Assembly: GCF_001426745.1 (NCBI RefSeq)
Contig: NZ_LMFI01000013.1
Location: 53,876 to 115,981 of the forward strand
Direction of reading: 5' to 3'
Source: Nocardioides sp. Root140
Lineage (GTDB): Bacteria; Actinomycetota; Actinomycetes; Propionibacteriales; Nocardioidaceae
DNA length: 62,106 nt
Positions within the stretch are counted from its first letter, which is position 1. Each line of letters starts with the position of its first letter. The notes beneath the pieces were generated by a model, which saw only the letters and a list, made by a program, of their open reading frames with translations, did no database searches and was not told the DNA's origin. The position numbers and the translations under genes are program-made. Below are positions 16,384-25,217 of this stretch, in pieces.

Positions 16384-16716
16384 ATGAGCGAGCAAGTGAT
16401 CCGGCCCGACGTGAGACTCGAGGACGGCCCCATGTGGCCGGTGGCGTGCCGATCCTGCTCCGCGCTCGTCGAGGTGCGCAAGAGCAGCTGGGAGCAGACC
16501 AGCATCCAGTGGCACGCCGACGGCCTGCGGGTCTGCGAGGAACGCAGCGCGACGGGATGGACCGAGGACGGCCGGCTCTTCGGCGGCTGCGCGCGGTTGG
16601 GCGACTCGATCCGGGCGGCCGTGTCGAACGGCGACCTGCCGATCCAGTCCTCCGACCCGATGCCGGTCAACACCGACCCGGACAGTGGTCCGTCCGGCCA
16701 CGGCATCGGCCACTGA
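16384..16716 (+). CDS. Small cysteine-containing protein, unknown function
   Basis: A 110-residue soluble protein that I do not recognise. It has four cysteines: a CRSC pair near residues 22-25, one in RVCEERS and one in GGCARLG. This pattern could bind zinc or an iron-sulfur cluster. The C-terminal tail is Pro/Gly/Asp-rich and looks disordered. AGGAG precedes the ATG. It overlaps the next gene by one base and is the first gene of a unit with an MDR dehydrogenase and an FMN alpha-hydroxy-acid oxidase, so an electron-transfer or substrate-binding role beside those enzymes is possible but unproven. Confidence 0.7.
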   Translation: MSEQVIRPDVRLEDGPMWPVACRSCSALVEVRKSSWEQTSIQWHADGLRVCEERSATGWTEDGRLFGGCARLGDSIRAAVSNGDLPIQSSDPMPVNTDPDSGPSGHGIGH

Positions 16717-17696
16717 TGGCGACGATGCGGGCCCAGCAGCTGGTCCGCCCCAGGGAGTTCGTCGAGGTGGAGACGCCACGCCCCGGGGCCGACGACCTGG
16801 TCGGCGGCGAGGTGCTCCTCAAGGTCCTGGCCGGGGCGATCTGCGGCAGCGACCTCCCCGTCTTCAACGGCCTGCTCACCCTCAAGCAACGTGATGAGCC
16901 CGGTGCCGGCAGTCCGCCCGGTTCGCCACTGCACGAAGTGGTGGGCGAGGTGGTCGCCACTCGCGATCCGCGGCACCGGGTCGGTGACCACGTCGTCGGC
17001 TGGGGATCTCGCCTCAATGCCCTTGCCGAGTTCACGATCAGCCTCGGTGACGACCTCTTCTCCTTCGACCCGCAGCTGAGCCCCGAGCGGGCCGTGATGC
17101 TGCAGCCCCTGGCCTGTGTGCTCTTCGCCGTCGATCAGCTCCCGGAGGTCGCAGGCTCCCGGGCCGCCGTGTTGGGGCAAGGACCCATGGGCCTGCTGTT
17201 CAACCACGTGTTGCGTACGGCGGGGGCTCGGTCGGTGGTCGGCGTGGACCGCCTCGACCGCACCGTCCTGGGCCTGCGCATGGGCGCGGACGAGGTGGCG
17301 CATCTGCACACGAGCCGTTGGGCCGGTCAGCTGAGCGACGCCGACCGGCCAGACGTGGTGATCGAGGCGATCGGGCACAACATGTCCACACTGAACCATG
17401 CCCTCGAGGCCGCAGCTCCGAGCGGCCACATCTTCTACTTCGGCATCCCCGATGACGCCCACTATCCCGTCAACATGCAGTTGTTGCTCCGCAAGAACCT
17501 GTCACTGAGATCGGGAGCCACCCTCCAACGTCGGGCCATGCTCGAGAAGGCCGGCGACTACCTGGCCGCGCACCCCGCCCTCGTGGACATGTTCGTCACC
17601 GACACGTTCGACGTCGACCGGGTCCAGCAGGGCTTCGAGCTCGCCACCGCCCCCACCTCCGAGACCGCCAAGGTCACCCTGAGGGTGGCGTCATGA
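16716..17696 (+). CDS. Zinc-type medium-chain alcohol dehydrogenase-like protein
   Basis: A 326-residue MDR family protein. The catalytic-zinc Cys is in GAICGSD and the following His-Glu pair in SPLHEVVGEV replaces the usual GHE; the nucleotide-binding stretch is AAVLGQGPMGLLFNHV. The four-cysteine structural-zinc lobe is absent, so it resembles sorbitol- or threonine-dehydrogenase relatives lacking structural zinc. It likely oxidises or reduces an alcohol using NAD(P). It overlaps both neighbours by 1-4 bases and is certainly in their operon. Confidence 0.75.
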   Translation: MATMRAQQLVRPREFVEVETPRPGADDLVGGEVLLKVLAGAICGSDLPVFNGLLTLKQRDEPGAGSPPGSPLHEVVGEVVATRDPRHRVGDHVVGWGSRLNALAEFTISLGDDLFSFDPQLSPERAVMLQPLACVLFAVDQLPEVAGSRAAVLGQGPMGLLFNHVLRTAGARSVVGVDRLDRTVLGLRMGADEVAHLHTSRWAGQLSDADRPDVVIEAIGHNMSTLNHALEAAAPSGHIFYFGIPDDAHYPVNMQLLLRKNLSLRSGATLQRRAMLEKAGDYLAAHPALVDMFVTDTFDVDRVQQGFELATAPTSETAKVTLRVAS

Positions 17697-18883
17697 GCGG
17701 CGGCCTCCGCTTCGCCCTGTCCGCCCGCAGCGGCGGACCGATCACCGTCGAGGACTACCGGGAGCGGGCCCGGCGGGCACTGCCCGGCATGGTGTGGGCG
17801 TTCGTGGACGGCGGCGCCGAGTCCGGGCTGACCCTGCGCGCCAACCAGGACGCCTTCGACCGTTGGTCGCTGCGCTCGCGCGTGCTGACCGGTCACACCG
17901 GCACCAACGTCGCGACCAAGGTCGGCGACACCGACCTCTCGCTGCCGGTGTTCCTCTCCCCCACCGGGATGACCGGCCTCGTGCACTGGCAGGGCGAACG
18001 CGCTGCCGCACGGGCCGCGGAGGCGGCGGGCACCCGGGCGGTGATCAGCACCGCGTCGAGCTGGACCGTGGAAGAAGTCGCCGAGGCGACCGACGAGAAC
18101 CACTTCTTCCAGCTCTACCCCTGGACCAGCCAGACCACCGGCCAGCCGCTCTCGAAGGCGTTCATCGACCGGGCACGCAATGCCGACTACGCCGCTCTCT
18201 TCGTCACCGTCGACGTACCCGTGGCAGGCAACCGTCTGGCCGAACGCAAGCGTGGCATGGGGATTTCGCCCACACTGACCCCGGCTCGCGCTCTCAGCGC
18301 CGCCGTCCGCCCGCGCTGGGCCTACGGCTTCCTGCGGCACCAACGCATCACGTCGCGGATGCTGGTCGACGAGCGCGGCACCAAGGCGGCCGTGGCCTCG
18401 GCCCGGGCGCAGCAGACGCTGCTACGACCCGACCTGGGGTGGGACGACTTCGCCCGCATCCGCGACATGTGGGACGGGCCGGTCTATCTCAAGGGAGTCC
18501 TCGAGGCCGACGACGCCCAGCGTGCCGTCGAGCTCGGCGCCGACGGCGTGCTGGTCTCCAACCATGGCGGCCGCCAGCTCGACGGCGCCCCTGCTGCCCT
18601 CGACGCCCTGCCCGCCGTGGTGGAGCGTGTCGGCGGCCGCGTGCCGGTGTTCCTGGACGGCGGCGTACGACGAGGAACGGACGTCGTCAAGGCGCTCGCG
18701 CTGGGTGCCACTGCAGTCGGGATCGGCCGGCCCTACGTCTACGGCCTGGCCGCGCGCGGACAGGAGGGCGTGGAGCACGTGCTGGAGATCTTCCGAGACG
18801 AGATCGTGCGCACGCTCACCCTGATGGGGGTGGCCGACGTGGCGAGCCTCGACCGCTCACACGTGCAGCCGATGGTGGTCTGA
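17693..18883 (+). CDS. FMN-dependent alpha-hydroxy-acid dehydrogenase/oxidase
   Basis: A 396-residue TIM-barrel flavoenzyme of the lactate/mandelate/glycolate oxidase family. The conserved VSNHGGRQLDGAPA holds the catalytic His and Arg, with GGVRRGTDVVKALALGA binding the FMN phosphate. It oxidises a 2-hydroxy acid to the 2-oxo acid. The N-terminus has the family start with EDYRERARRALP. Position at the end of the small-Cys/MDR unit suggests a shared substrate handled in consecutive oxidations. The stop is one base from the stop of the convergent TetR gene. Confidence 0.85.
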   Translation: MSGGLRFALSARSGGPITVEDYRERARRALPGMVWAFVDGGAESGLTLRANQDAFDRWSLRSRVLTGHTGTNVATKVGDTDLSLPVFLSPTGMTGLVHWQGERAAARAAEAAGTRAVISTASSWTVEEVAEATDENHFFQLYPWTSQTTGQPLSKAFIDRARNADYAALFVTVDVPVAGNRLAERKRGMGISPTLTPARALSAAVRPRWAYGFLRHQRITSRMLVDERGTKAAVASARAQQTLLRPDLGWDDFARIRDMWDGPVYLKGVLEADDAQRAVELGADGVLVSNHGGRQLDGAPAALDALPAVVERVGGRVPVFLDGGVRRGTDVVKALALGATAVGIGRPYVYGLAARGQEGVEHVLEIFRDEIVRTLTLMGVADVASLDRSHVQPMVV

Positions 18884-18884
18884 C

Positions 18885-19478
18885 TCAGCCAGCGGTGGGT
18901 GCGACGGTGAAGCCGTCGAGGAAGATGCGCGCGGTGTCGTCGGCGAGCTCCTCGATGCCGTAGACCTCGCTGCGGTGGTACCACCGTGAAGCGAGGAACA
19001 CGGCGTCGCGCAGGAAGCGGTGGAAGACGCGCGGGTTGACGTCGGAGCGGAAGTCGCCGCTCTTCACTCCCGAGTCGATCACCCCGGCCCAGGCCAGGTG
19101 GACGGCCGAGGCCAGGTCGCGCACGGACTTGAACCGGTCGCTGGTCTCGAAGTACTTGCGGTTGGCCTGGTAGATCTCGCTGGCGTGCTCGTGCTCGTCG
19201 ACGACCTGCAGCGACGCCAGCACCAGCGCGTGCAGCCGGGCTCGTGCGTCCAGCTCCGGCAGCACCACCTCGGCATAGCGCTGGGTGAGCGCCTCGAGGT
19301 ATTCGACGACGATGGCCTCGACCATCGCGTCCTTGGAGTCGAAGTGGTGGTAGAGGCTGCCGGACAGGATGCCGACGCCGTCGGCGATGTCGCGCACGGT
19401 GCTCGCGTTGATGCCCTTGTCGGCGAACAGCGCGGCTGCCGATTCCAGGATCCTGGACCTGCGATCAGTGGGCGGCAC
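18885..19478 (-). CDS. Second KstR2-like TetR regulator
   Basis: A 197-residue TetR protein whose DNA-binding part (TVRDIADGVGILSGSL, YHHFDSKDAM) is almost the same as KstR2 at 12145, while the ligand domain (FHRFLRDAVFLASRWYHRSE, DDTARIFLDGF) keeps the KstR2 framework with other residues. I infer a paralogue sensing a related CoA thioester or steroid. The start is GTG at 19478 with a weak AAGG upstream. No CAAG-N2-CTTG site is visible in its own promoter gap. It may be the repressor of the class 2 operators at 26046, 32805 and 41142. Confidence 0.8.
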   Translation of the reverse strand: MPPTDRRSRILESAAALFADKGINASTVRDIADGVGILSGSLYHHFDSKDAMVEAIVVEYLEALTQRYAEVVLPELDARARLHALVLASLQVVDEHEHASEIYQANRKYFETSDRFKSVRDLASAVHLAWAGVIDSGVKSGDFRSDVNPRVFHRFLRDAVFLASRWYHRSEVYGIEELADDTARIFLDGFTVAPTAG

Positions 19479-19594
19479 GTGGGAGACCTTGTCTGGCTAG
19501 TGATTTCGGCTGCGTCGTAGCGTACCCACGATCCGGCGTGTTCTTGGGACGTGGCGAGCGACGACTTTGCCGACGCCTCAGGCTCGGGCGTCGG

Positions 19595-20542
19595 TCACGG
19601 TGCGACCCGTGTCCTCTCCAGCAGCGCCGCCAGGTCACCCCAGAGCTGTTCGCGCGGCCCTACGGCGGCACGCATCGACAAGATGGTGAGGAACCCGTGG
19701 AAGAGGTCGTCGTAGCCGCGGTGCACGACGGGGACACCGGCGTCGGCCAGTGCAGCGGCGTACTGCTCCCCCTCACTGCACAGCGGGTCGAGGCCGGCGG
19801 TCACCACGATCGCGGGCGGCAGCCCGCTCAGGGTCGCGGCCGTCAGCGGTGCGACGTACGCCGTGGGCTCGGGAAGCACACCGTCGTCGGGCAGGTACTG
19901 GGTCCAGTACCAACGGGTGGCGGCGAGGGTGTTGAAGTATCCGGTCGCGTAGCGCTGCGCGGACTCCGAGTCGCAGGCCGGGTCGATGACCGGGTAGACC
20001 AGCACCTGTGCGGCGGGCATCGGGCCGCCGTCATCGCGTGCCATCAGGCAGACCGCTGCGGCGAGGTTGCCGCCGGCACTGTCGCCCATCACCACCACGC
20101 GGTGCGGGTCCCCGCCCAGCTCGGCTGCGTGCTCGATCGCCCACCGGGTGGCGGCGAACGCGTCCTCGGCCGCCGCGGGGGCCCGATGCTCGGGCGCCAG
20201 CCGGTAGTCGACGGACACGACCACGGCATCGGTGCCCCTGGCCATCGCGCGACAGAAACCGTCGTGCGTGTCGAGGTCACAGAACACGAAGCCGCCACCG
20301 TGGAAGAAGACCACCACCGGCCGGTCGGCGGAGTTGCCGTGCGGCCGGTAGACGCGGGCCGGGATCTGGCCGTGCGCGGCCTCGATGGACACGTCGTCGG
20401 CACTGGCCACGTCGTCGAGGTTGGTGACGGGTTGACGCCTGGCCGCCACGGCCGCGCGGGCCTGTGCGCCGGTCATCTCCTCGACACGGGGAAAGCCCGC
20501 GTTGAGCAGGGCCAGCATGTCGTCGATCTCTGGGTTGGTCAT
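19595..20542 (-). CDS. Alpha/beta-hydrolase, HSL-type esterase
   Basis: A 315-residue esterase of the hormone-sensitive-lipase family: oxyanion motif HGGG at 81-84, catalytic Ser155 in GDSAGG, an Asp in TAGLDPL and the His in DDLFHGFL near the C-terminus. No signal peptide is present, so it is cytoplasmic. It could release an ester or lactone from a catabolic intermediate. It is the last gene of a minus-strand run starting at 26003; its ATG overlaps the MFS stop by 4 bases. Confidence 0.85.
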   Translation of the reverse strand: MTNPEIDDMLALLNAGFPRVEEMTGAQARAAVAARRQPVTNLDDVASADDVSIEAAHGQIPARVYRPHGNSADRPVVVFFHGGGFVFCDLDTHDGFCRAMARGTDAVVVSVDYRLAPEHRAPAAAEDAFAATRWAIEHAAELGGDPHRVVVMGDSAGGNLAAAVCLMARDDGGPMPAAQVLVYPVIDPACDSESAQRYATGYFNTLAATRWYWTQYLPDDGVLPEPTAYVAPLTAATLSGLPPAIVVTAGLDPLCSEGEQYAAALADAGVPVVHRGYDDLFHGFLTILSMRAAVGPREQLWGDLAALLERTRVAP

Positions 20543-21945
20543 CGCACCTCCTGGAGGGTGGGTTCGGGGTCGGTCACGGACCGGGCCAGCACGAAGCCGA
20601 GCACCGCGGCCACGCCCGACACCGCCGAGGCGGCGAGTGCCGCCACGGTGAAGCCGGTCGCGGTCAGTGCACCGTCGGGACCGGCGTAGAGCTGAAGGAC
20701 GGCCAGGACCAGGGCGCTGCCGGCCGAGAAGCCGAGGTAGCGCAGGATCTGGTTGAACGCCATCACGCTGCCCGTCTCCCCAGCAGGCGTGAAGCGCACG
20801 ATCAGTCGCGGCATGGCGGCGAACGACGCCCCGGCTCCCAGGCCGCCGATCACCATGGCCAGCACGCAGCCCCACAGGGTGTCCCGGAATCCGGCCAGCA
20901 CGAGGGTGGCCACCAGGAACAGGCAGGAGCCGATCGGCAGCAGCATGTCGGGGGCGACACGTCGGTCCAGCGCGCGCAGGATGCGGTTGCCCAGGACGTT
21001 TGCGAAGGAGAACGGCACCAGCATCAGGCCGGCGACGGTGAGCGAGTGTCCGAGGCCGTAGCCGGTCGCGGTGGGCGCCTGCACGATCAGGACCACCATC
21101 GTGATCAGCATGTACATTCCGCATCCGGCCAGCAGCGCGGTGACGTTGGCGCCGAGCACACCGTGCCTGGTGGCGAGGCGCAGGTCGACCAGCGGGTCCC
21201 TGCGCGCGAGGGTCCAGCGCACCCAGGCGGCGAGCATGGCAAGGGAGGCGAGCGCGATGCCGATCGTCAGCGGACCAGACCAGTGGTGGGCCTGGCTGAC
21301 ACCGAGCAGCAGTCCTCCGGCGCCTCCACCGAGCAGCACCGCGCCGACGAGGTCGAGAGGGCGAGGCTCGCTGCCGCGATTGGCCGGGATCGCCAGCACC
21401 GCCGCGGCCAGGGTCAGGGCCGCCATGGCGGCTCCCACCCAGTACGCCGCGGAGACGCCGTACTCCTGGACGATGTAGGAGGCCAACGGGTAGCCCATGC
21501 CCGCGCCGGCCACGGTGGTGATCGACAGGGTGGCCAGCGTGGCCAGCTGCTTCTCCTCGGCGACGAGCTCGCGGGCGACCGCGATCGCCAACGGGGTCAG
21601 GCTCAGTCCCACTCCCTGGAGCACCCGGCCGAACACCATGGCGCCGAAGCCCAGCGGCAGCGCGGCCAGCACGGAGCCGAGACAGACGGCGAGCAGCCCG
21701 GCCAGGATCACGGGTCGTCGGTGGCGGCCGCCGCCGAGGCGCCCGATGATCGGCGAGGTCACCGCGCCGGTGAGGAAGGTGACGGTCAGGATCCACTGCG
21801 CGTTCGAGAGGGAGACACCTTCGTCACGGGCGATCATCGGCACCAGAGGCGCACCCAGACTGGCCACCACGGCGGTCGAGGAGGCGATGAGAACGAGCGT
21901 GGGCACGAGGGCCCGCTCGCGCACGGTCGGGACTGCGGCGCTCAT
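20539..21945 (-). CDS. MFS transporter, DHA2-like (about 14 TM)
   Basis: A 468-residue major-facilitator protein with hydrophobic segments throughout, a motif-A-like loop GRLGGGRHRRPVIL after TM2 and GRVLQGVGLSLTPLAIAVAREL in TM4. Length and segment number fit the 14-helix DHA2 class, normally drug:proton antiporters. In this operon it could export a by-product or import an acid. It overlaps both its neighbours by 4 bases. Confidence 0.85.
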   Translation of the reverse strand: MSAAVPTVRERALVPTLVLIASSTAVVASLGAPLVPMIARDEGVSLSNAQWILTVTFLTGAVTSPIIGRLGGGRHRRPVILAGLLAVCLGSVLAALPLGFGAMVFGRVLQGVGLSLTPLAIAVARELVAEEKQLATLATLSITTVAGAGMGYPLASYIVQEYGVSAAYWVGAAMAALTLAAAVLAIPANRGSEPRPLDLVGAVLLGGGAGGLLLGVSQAHHWSGPLTIGIALASLAMLAAWVRWTLARRDPLVDLRLATRHGVLGANVTALLAGCGMYMLITMVVLIVQAPTATGYGLGHSLTVAGLMLVPFSFANVLGNRILRALDRRVAPDMLLPIGSCLFLVATLVLAGFRDTLWGCVLAMVIGGLGAGASFAAMPRLIVRFTPAGETGSVMAFNQILRYLGFSAGSALVLAVLQLYAGPDGALTATGFTVAALAASAVSGVAAVLGFVLARSVTDPEPTLQEVR

Positions 21946-23603
21946 GTGCCCCACGTACGACGCAGGGGTGTCAGCGCGCGCAGGTCGACGTGGAGCAGGG
22001 TCGGTCCGTCGTGGTCGAGGGCGGCCACGAACTCCGCCTCGAACTCGTCCGGGTTCGACACCCGCGCCGCCCTGGCGCCGAAGGCCGTGGCGACCGCGAA
22101 GAAGTCGGGTGTCGCCAGGTCGAACCCGCTGCCGGATCCCCCACCGCTGAGGGCGTCGATGTCGCGGAGCATTCCGTAGCCGCCGTCGTCGAAGAGGCAC
22201 ACCACGATGCGTGACTTCGCCTGCACCGCACTGGCCAGCTCCGCGATGCCGAGCATGAAGCCGCCGTCGCCCTGGAGCAGCACGGTGTGCGAGTCGGAGG
22301 CCGTGGCGGCGCCGAGTGCCATCGCCATGCCGGGCCCGATGCCTGCCGCGGCGGAACGGATCGACGTACGTGGTGCGGCGATCGGCACCAGCCGGTCTCC
22401 CCAGACGTAGGCCGGCACGGTGGCGTCGCAGACCAGCACGCCGTCGGTCGGTCGGTGCCGAGCGATCGTGGCACTGATCCGCAGGTGGTCGGGGCCGGCC
22501 TGCTCGACCACCACGTCGCGTGCCACGGCGGCGGCCTCCTGCCCGGCCTTGAGGTGGTCACTGCGGCTGGTGGCCACGGCCTCGTCGGGCTCGCCCACCA
22601 GGTCGGTGAGGGCCGTCAGTCCGAGACGCGCGTCGGCGACGAGGCTGACCGCCGCGGGATAGCTGCGGCCGATGATCGTGGGGTCGACGTCGAGGTGCAC
22701 CAGGGCCTGTGGGATCGGCAGCTGCCACTGCGCGGTGGGATACATCTGGAACCGGGTGCCCACGGCAAGCATCACGTCGCAGTCCGCGAGGAAGTCCCTG
22801 ACCGACGGCAGGGTGGCGTAGGAGCCGATGCTCAGCACGTCGAGCTCGCTGATCGCGCCGCGGCCCTCGCGACTGGTCAGCACCGGTGCCTGCCAGCGGC
22901 GGGCCAGCTCGAGCAGCTCGTCGGCGGCACCGGAGCGGATCACTCCCCCGCCGGCCCAGATCACCGGCCGCTCCGCGGTGACCAGCAGTCGGGCGGCGGC
23001 TTCGAGGCTCGCGGCGTCGGGCGCCGTACGCCGCAGCGGGCGACGTGCGCTCTCGATCAGTGCGGCATCGTCGAGTGATGTGACGGTGGCGGTCTGGAGG
23101 TCGAGTGGCACCTCGAGGGCGACCGGCCGGGGGCGGCCGGTGCAGGCCACCCGGGCCAGTCGCAGCACCGTCTCGGCAAGGTCCTCGGCGGTGGTCTCGG
23201 TGACCACCTCGCGGCAGACGGTCGCCAGCATCTCCGCCTGGCTCTCGGCCTCGTGGACGTAGCCGCGTCCCCTGCCGAGGTGGGCACTCTCGACCTGGCT
23301 GGTGATCAGCAGCACCGGCGACGACGCGAAGTGCGCTTCATACATCCCGCCCATGGTGTTGGCGGTTCCCGGCCCACCGCTGACCACACCCACGGCCAGG
23401 GTGCCCGTCGTGCGCGCATGGGCGTCGGCCGCGTGGGCGACGCCCTGCTCGTGGCGGCAGCCGACGGTTCGGATGCCGCGGCGCTCGATCGCGTCGAGGA
23501 TCGGCAGGTTGTGCGCACTCGGCACGAAGAAGACGGTCTCCACGTCGAGAGCGTCGAGAGCGGCCGCGATCGCGTCGCTTCCGTTCCAGGTCATTGGGTT
23601 CAC
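21942..23603 (-). CDS. Thiamine-diphosphate enzyme (acetolactate-synthase-like)
   Basis: A 553-residue ThDP enzyme with the three classic domains. The N-terminal Pyr domain carries the catalytic Glu in CRHEQGVAHAADAHA (near residue 50), a central domain follows, and the PP domain has GDGGFMLGIAELASAV with LFDDGGYGML as the metal site. Family members make or break C-C bonds next to a carbonyl (acetolactate synthase, 2-hydroxyacyl-CoA lyase, benzoylformate decarboxylase). The substrate is not readable. GTG 23603 is chosen for its TGAGG upstream; ATG 23594 is possible. It lies between hydratase-like and transporter genes in one operon. Confidence 0.85.
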   Translation of the reverse strand: MNPMTWNGSDAIAAALDALDVETVFFVPSAHNLPILDAIERRGIRTVGCRHEQGVAHAADAHARTTGTLAVGVVSGGPGTANTMGGMYEAHFASSPVLLITSQVESAHLGRGRGYVHEAESQAEMLATVCREVVTETTAEDLAETVLRLARVACTGRPRPVALEVPLDLQTATVTSLDDAALIESARRPLRRTAPDAASLEAAARLLVTAERPVIWAGGGVIRSGAADELLELARRWQAPVLTSREGRGAISELDVLSIGSYATLPSVRDFLADCDVMLAVGTRFQMYPTAQWQLPIPQALVHLDVDPTIIGRSYPAAVSLVADARLGLTALTDLVGEPDEAVATSRSDHLKAGQEAAAVARDVVVEQAGPDHLRISATIARHRPTDGVLVCDATVPAYVWGDRLVPIAAPRTSIRSAAAGIGPGMAMALGAATASDSHTVLLQGDGGFMLGIAELASAVQAKSRIVVCLFDDGGYGMLRDIDALSGGGSGSGFDLATPDFFAVATAFGARAARVSNPDEFEAEFVAALDHDGPTLLHVDLRALTPLRRTWGT

Positions 23604-23711
23604 CGGTCCTCACAGGATTCGGGCGGGCTGCCGCCGTGCCCAGCCTGCTGCGAGCTGGGCTCCGGTTGGCCTCCGGTCCCGACCAGCAGGACCGGCGCCG
23701 ATGCCCAGTGC

Positions 23712-24326
23712 CTAGGCGCCTTCTGCGCGGATCTCGTGCAGCGGGGTCGACGTGTCGCGGCCGGTGCTGACCCGCTTGCGGTCCGGCTCGACCTCACGCA
23801 GTGGGGTGACCTCCCGGAGGCTGGCCAGGCTGCGGGCGGCGAGCTCGCGATAGACGTCGGCGCCGTTCGCCTTCCAGGCAAGGGTCACCTCGTCGAGGCG
23901 CCGGATGAACTTGGCCGGGCTGCCGGCGATCAGCGACTCAGCGGCGTAGTCGCCACCGGCGCGGACGAAGCTGTGCGCTGCGACGAGGGAGCGGGGGCCG
24001 ATCCGGGTGCCGTCCATGATCACGGAGTTCATGCCGACCAGCACGCCGGGCTCGAGGTGGCAGCCGTGCAGTACGGCGCCGTGCCCGATGTGGCTGCCCT
24101 CCTCGAGGATCGTGTCCTGACCGGGGAAGACGTGCACCGTGCAGCTGTCCTGCACATTGGAGCCGGCGCGCACGTCGATCCGTCCGAAGTCGCCACGCAG
24201 GCTGGCGAACGGGCCGATGTAGCACTCCGGCCCGATCACGACGTCGCCGATCAGGCTGGCCTGAGGGTGGACGAACGCGGTCTCGTGGACCACGGGGCTG
24301 ACCCCGTCGATGGAGTAGGCAGTCAT
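23712..24326 (-). CDS. Gamma-carbonic-anhydrase-like hexapeptide-repeat protein
   Basis: A 204-residue left-handed beta-helix protein with repeated hexapeptides (ASLIGDVVIGPECYIGPFAS and onward) and the histidine set of gamma-CA/PaaY proteins in TVHVFPG, GHGAVLHGC. PaaY relatives hydrolyse CoA thioesters in phenylacetate catabolism, so a thioesterase is as likely as a carbonic anhydrase. An extra charged tail of about 35 residues (EPDRKRVSTGRDTS) is unusual. The ATG overlaps the MaoC stop by 4 bases. Confidence 0.8.
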   Translation of the reverse strand: MTAYSIDGVSPVVHETAFVHPQASLIGDVVIGPECYIGPFASLRGDFGRIDVRAGSNVQDSCTVHVFPGQDTILEEGSHIGHGAVLHGCHLEPGVLVGMNSVIMDGTRIGPRSLVAAHSFVRAGGDYAAESLIAGSPAKFIRRLDEVTLAWKANGADVYRELAARSLASLREVTPLREVEPDRKRVSTGRDTSTPLHEIRAEGA

Positions 24327-24745
24327 GACGCGGCCGGCACGACGAACGTGGCCCACGCGGTGATCGCGACGCCACCGGTCTGACGCGCGCAGGTCAGCTC
24401 GAGGTCGACGCGCTGCTCGTCGCCCTCGGCGTACTCCCTGGTGACGGCGCCGGTGCAGGTCAGCACGTCGCCGGGCCAGACCTGCTCCTTGAAGCGCACC
24501 CGGTAGGAGCGCACGTTCTCCGCGCCCAGCCAGGCAGTCGCCCACGAGGCGAGCAACCCGGCCTGGAACATGCCGACCGCGAACGGGGCCGGGAAGCCGG
24601 CAGCCTTGGCGAACTCCTCGTCGTGGTGGATCGGGTTCATGTCGCCCGAGGCGCCCTGGTAGCGCACGAAGTCGGTGCGGGTCACCGGCCCGAAGACCAG
24701 CGCCTCCGGCACGACCAGCGTGGTGCTGTCGATCGACGTACTCAC
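24323..24745 (-). CDS. MaoC-like hydratase, hot-dog subunit with active-site motif
   Basis: A 140-residue hot-dog fold protein with the hydratase-2 motif region YQGASGDMNPIHHDEEFAKAAG, shown in part here, carrying Asp-x4-His, followed by the FPAPFAVGMFQAGLL helix. It should hydrate a 2-enoyl-CoA together with the next gene product, which has the other half of a MaoC pair. Start GTG at 24745. In steroid degradation such heteromeric MaoC pairs (ChsH1/ChsH2-like) act on bulky CoA esters. Confidence 0.8.
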   Translation of the reverse strand: MSTSIDSTTLVVPEALVFGPVTRTDFVRYQGASGDMNPIHHDEEFAKAAGFPAPFAVGMFQAGLLASWATAWLGAENVRSYRVRFKEQVWPGDVLTCTGAVTREYAEGDEQRVDLELTCARQTGGVAITAWATFVVPAAS

Positions 24746-25191
24746 TTCTCCTCCTCGGGTGCGCGACCGGTCTCGACGCCGGTCATCTTGGCCTGGGCGA
24801 CCAGCGCGCCGGACTCGTCACGGAACTCGGTCACCATCTCCACGAACGTCATCGGCCCGCCGCGTCGGCCCTGCTTCTCGAACATGTTGGTGATCGTCGA
24901 CTGCGCGGTGAGCCGGGTGCCGGCCTTCGGTGGCGGCCCGAAGAAGGTGTACTCCTGCTCGGCGTGCAGGCCGCGCTGCTGGTTGAGCTCCACGAGCTGC
25001 CAGGCGTTGGCGTCGCCGTCCTGCCAGAAGAACTGCGTGGTCAGGAACGTCGGCGGCGACACCGGGTGGTCGCCCTGGAGGTAGGCCGGATCGGAGGATC
25101 CGGTGGCCCGGGCGAACTCACGGATCTTGCCGCGTTCTACGTCGAGGGTGAACGGGGAGCCGGAGCGCCCCACTGCATCTGGGTTGGCCAT
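24742..25191 (-). CDS. MaoC-family N-terminal dehydratase-like subunit
   Basis: A 149-residue FAS1-type hot-dog protein (ARATGSSDPAYL, PPTFLTTQFFW, EQEYTFFGPPPKAGTRLTA). It lacks the Asp-x4-His catalytic motif present in its partner and therefore probably supplies the structural half and substrate tunnel of a heterodimer. Its stop overlaps the partner start by 4 bases. The ATG at 25191 comes 26 bases after the SDR stop. Confidence 0.8.
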   Translation of the reverse strand: MANPDAVGRSGSPFTLDVERGKIREFARATGSSDPAYLQGDHPVSPPTFLTTQFFWQDGDANAWQLVELNQQRGLHAEQEYTFFGPPPKAGTRLTAQSTITNMFEKQGRRGGPMTFVEMVTEFRDESGALVAQAKMTGVETGRAPEEEK

Positions 25192-25217
25192 GTCTCTTCC
25201 TTGTGGGTGTCGGGTGC

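Noticed and set aside
19479..19594. A KstR2-type operator upstream of the second TetR
   Set aside because: Only a loose CCTTGTCTGG is present; it does not keep the CAAG-N2-CTTG spacing, so I do not call a site.
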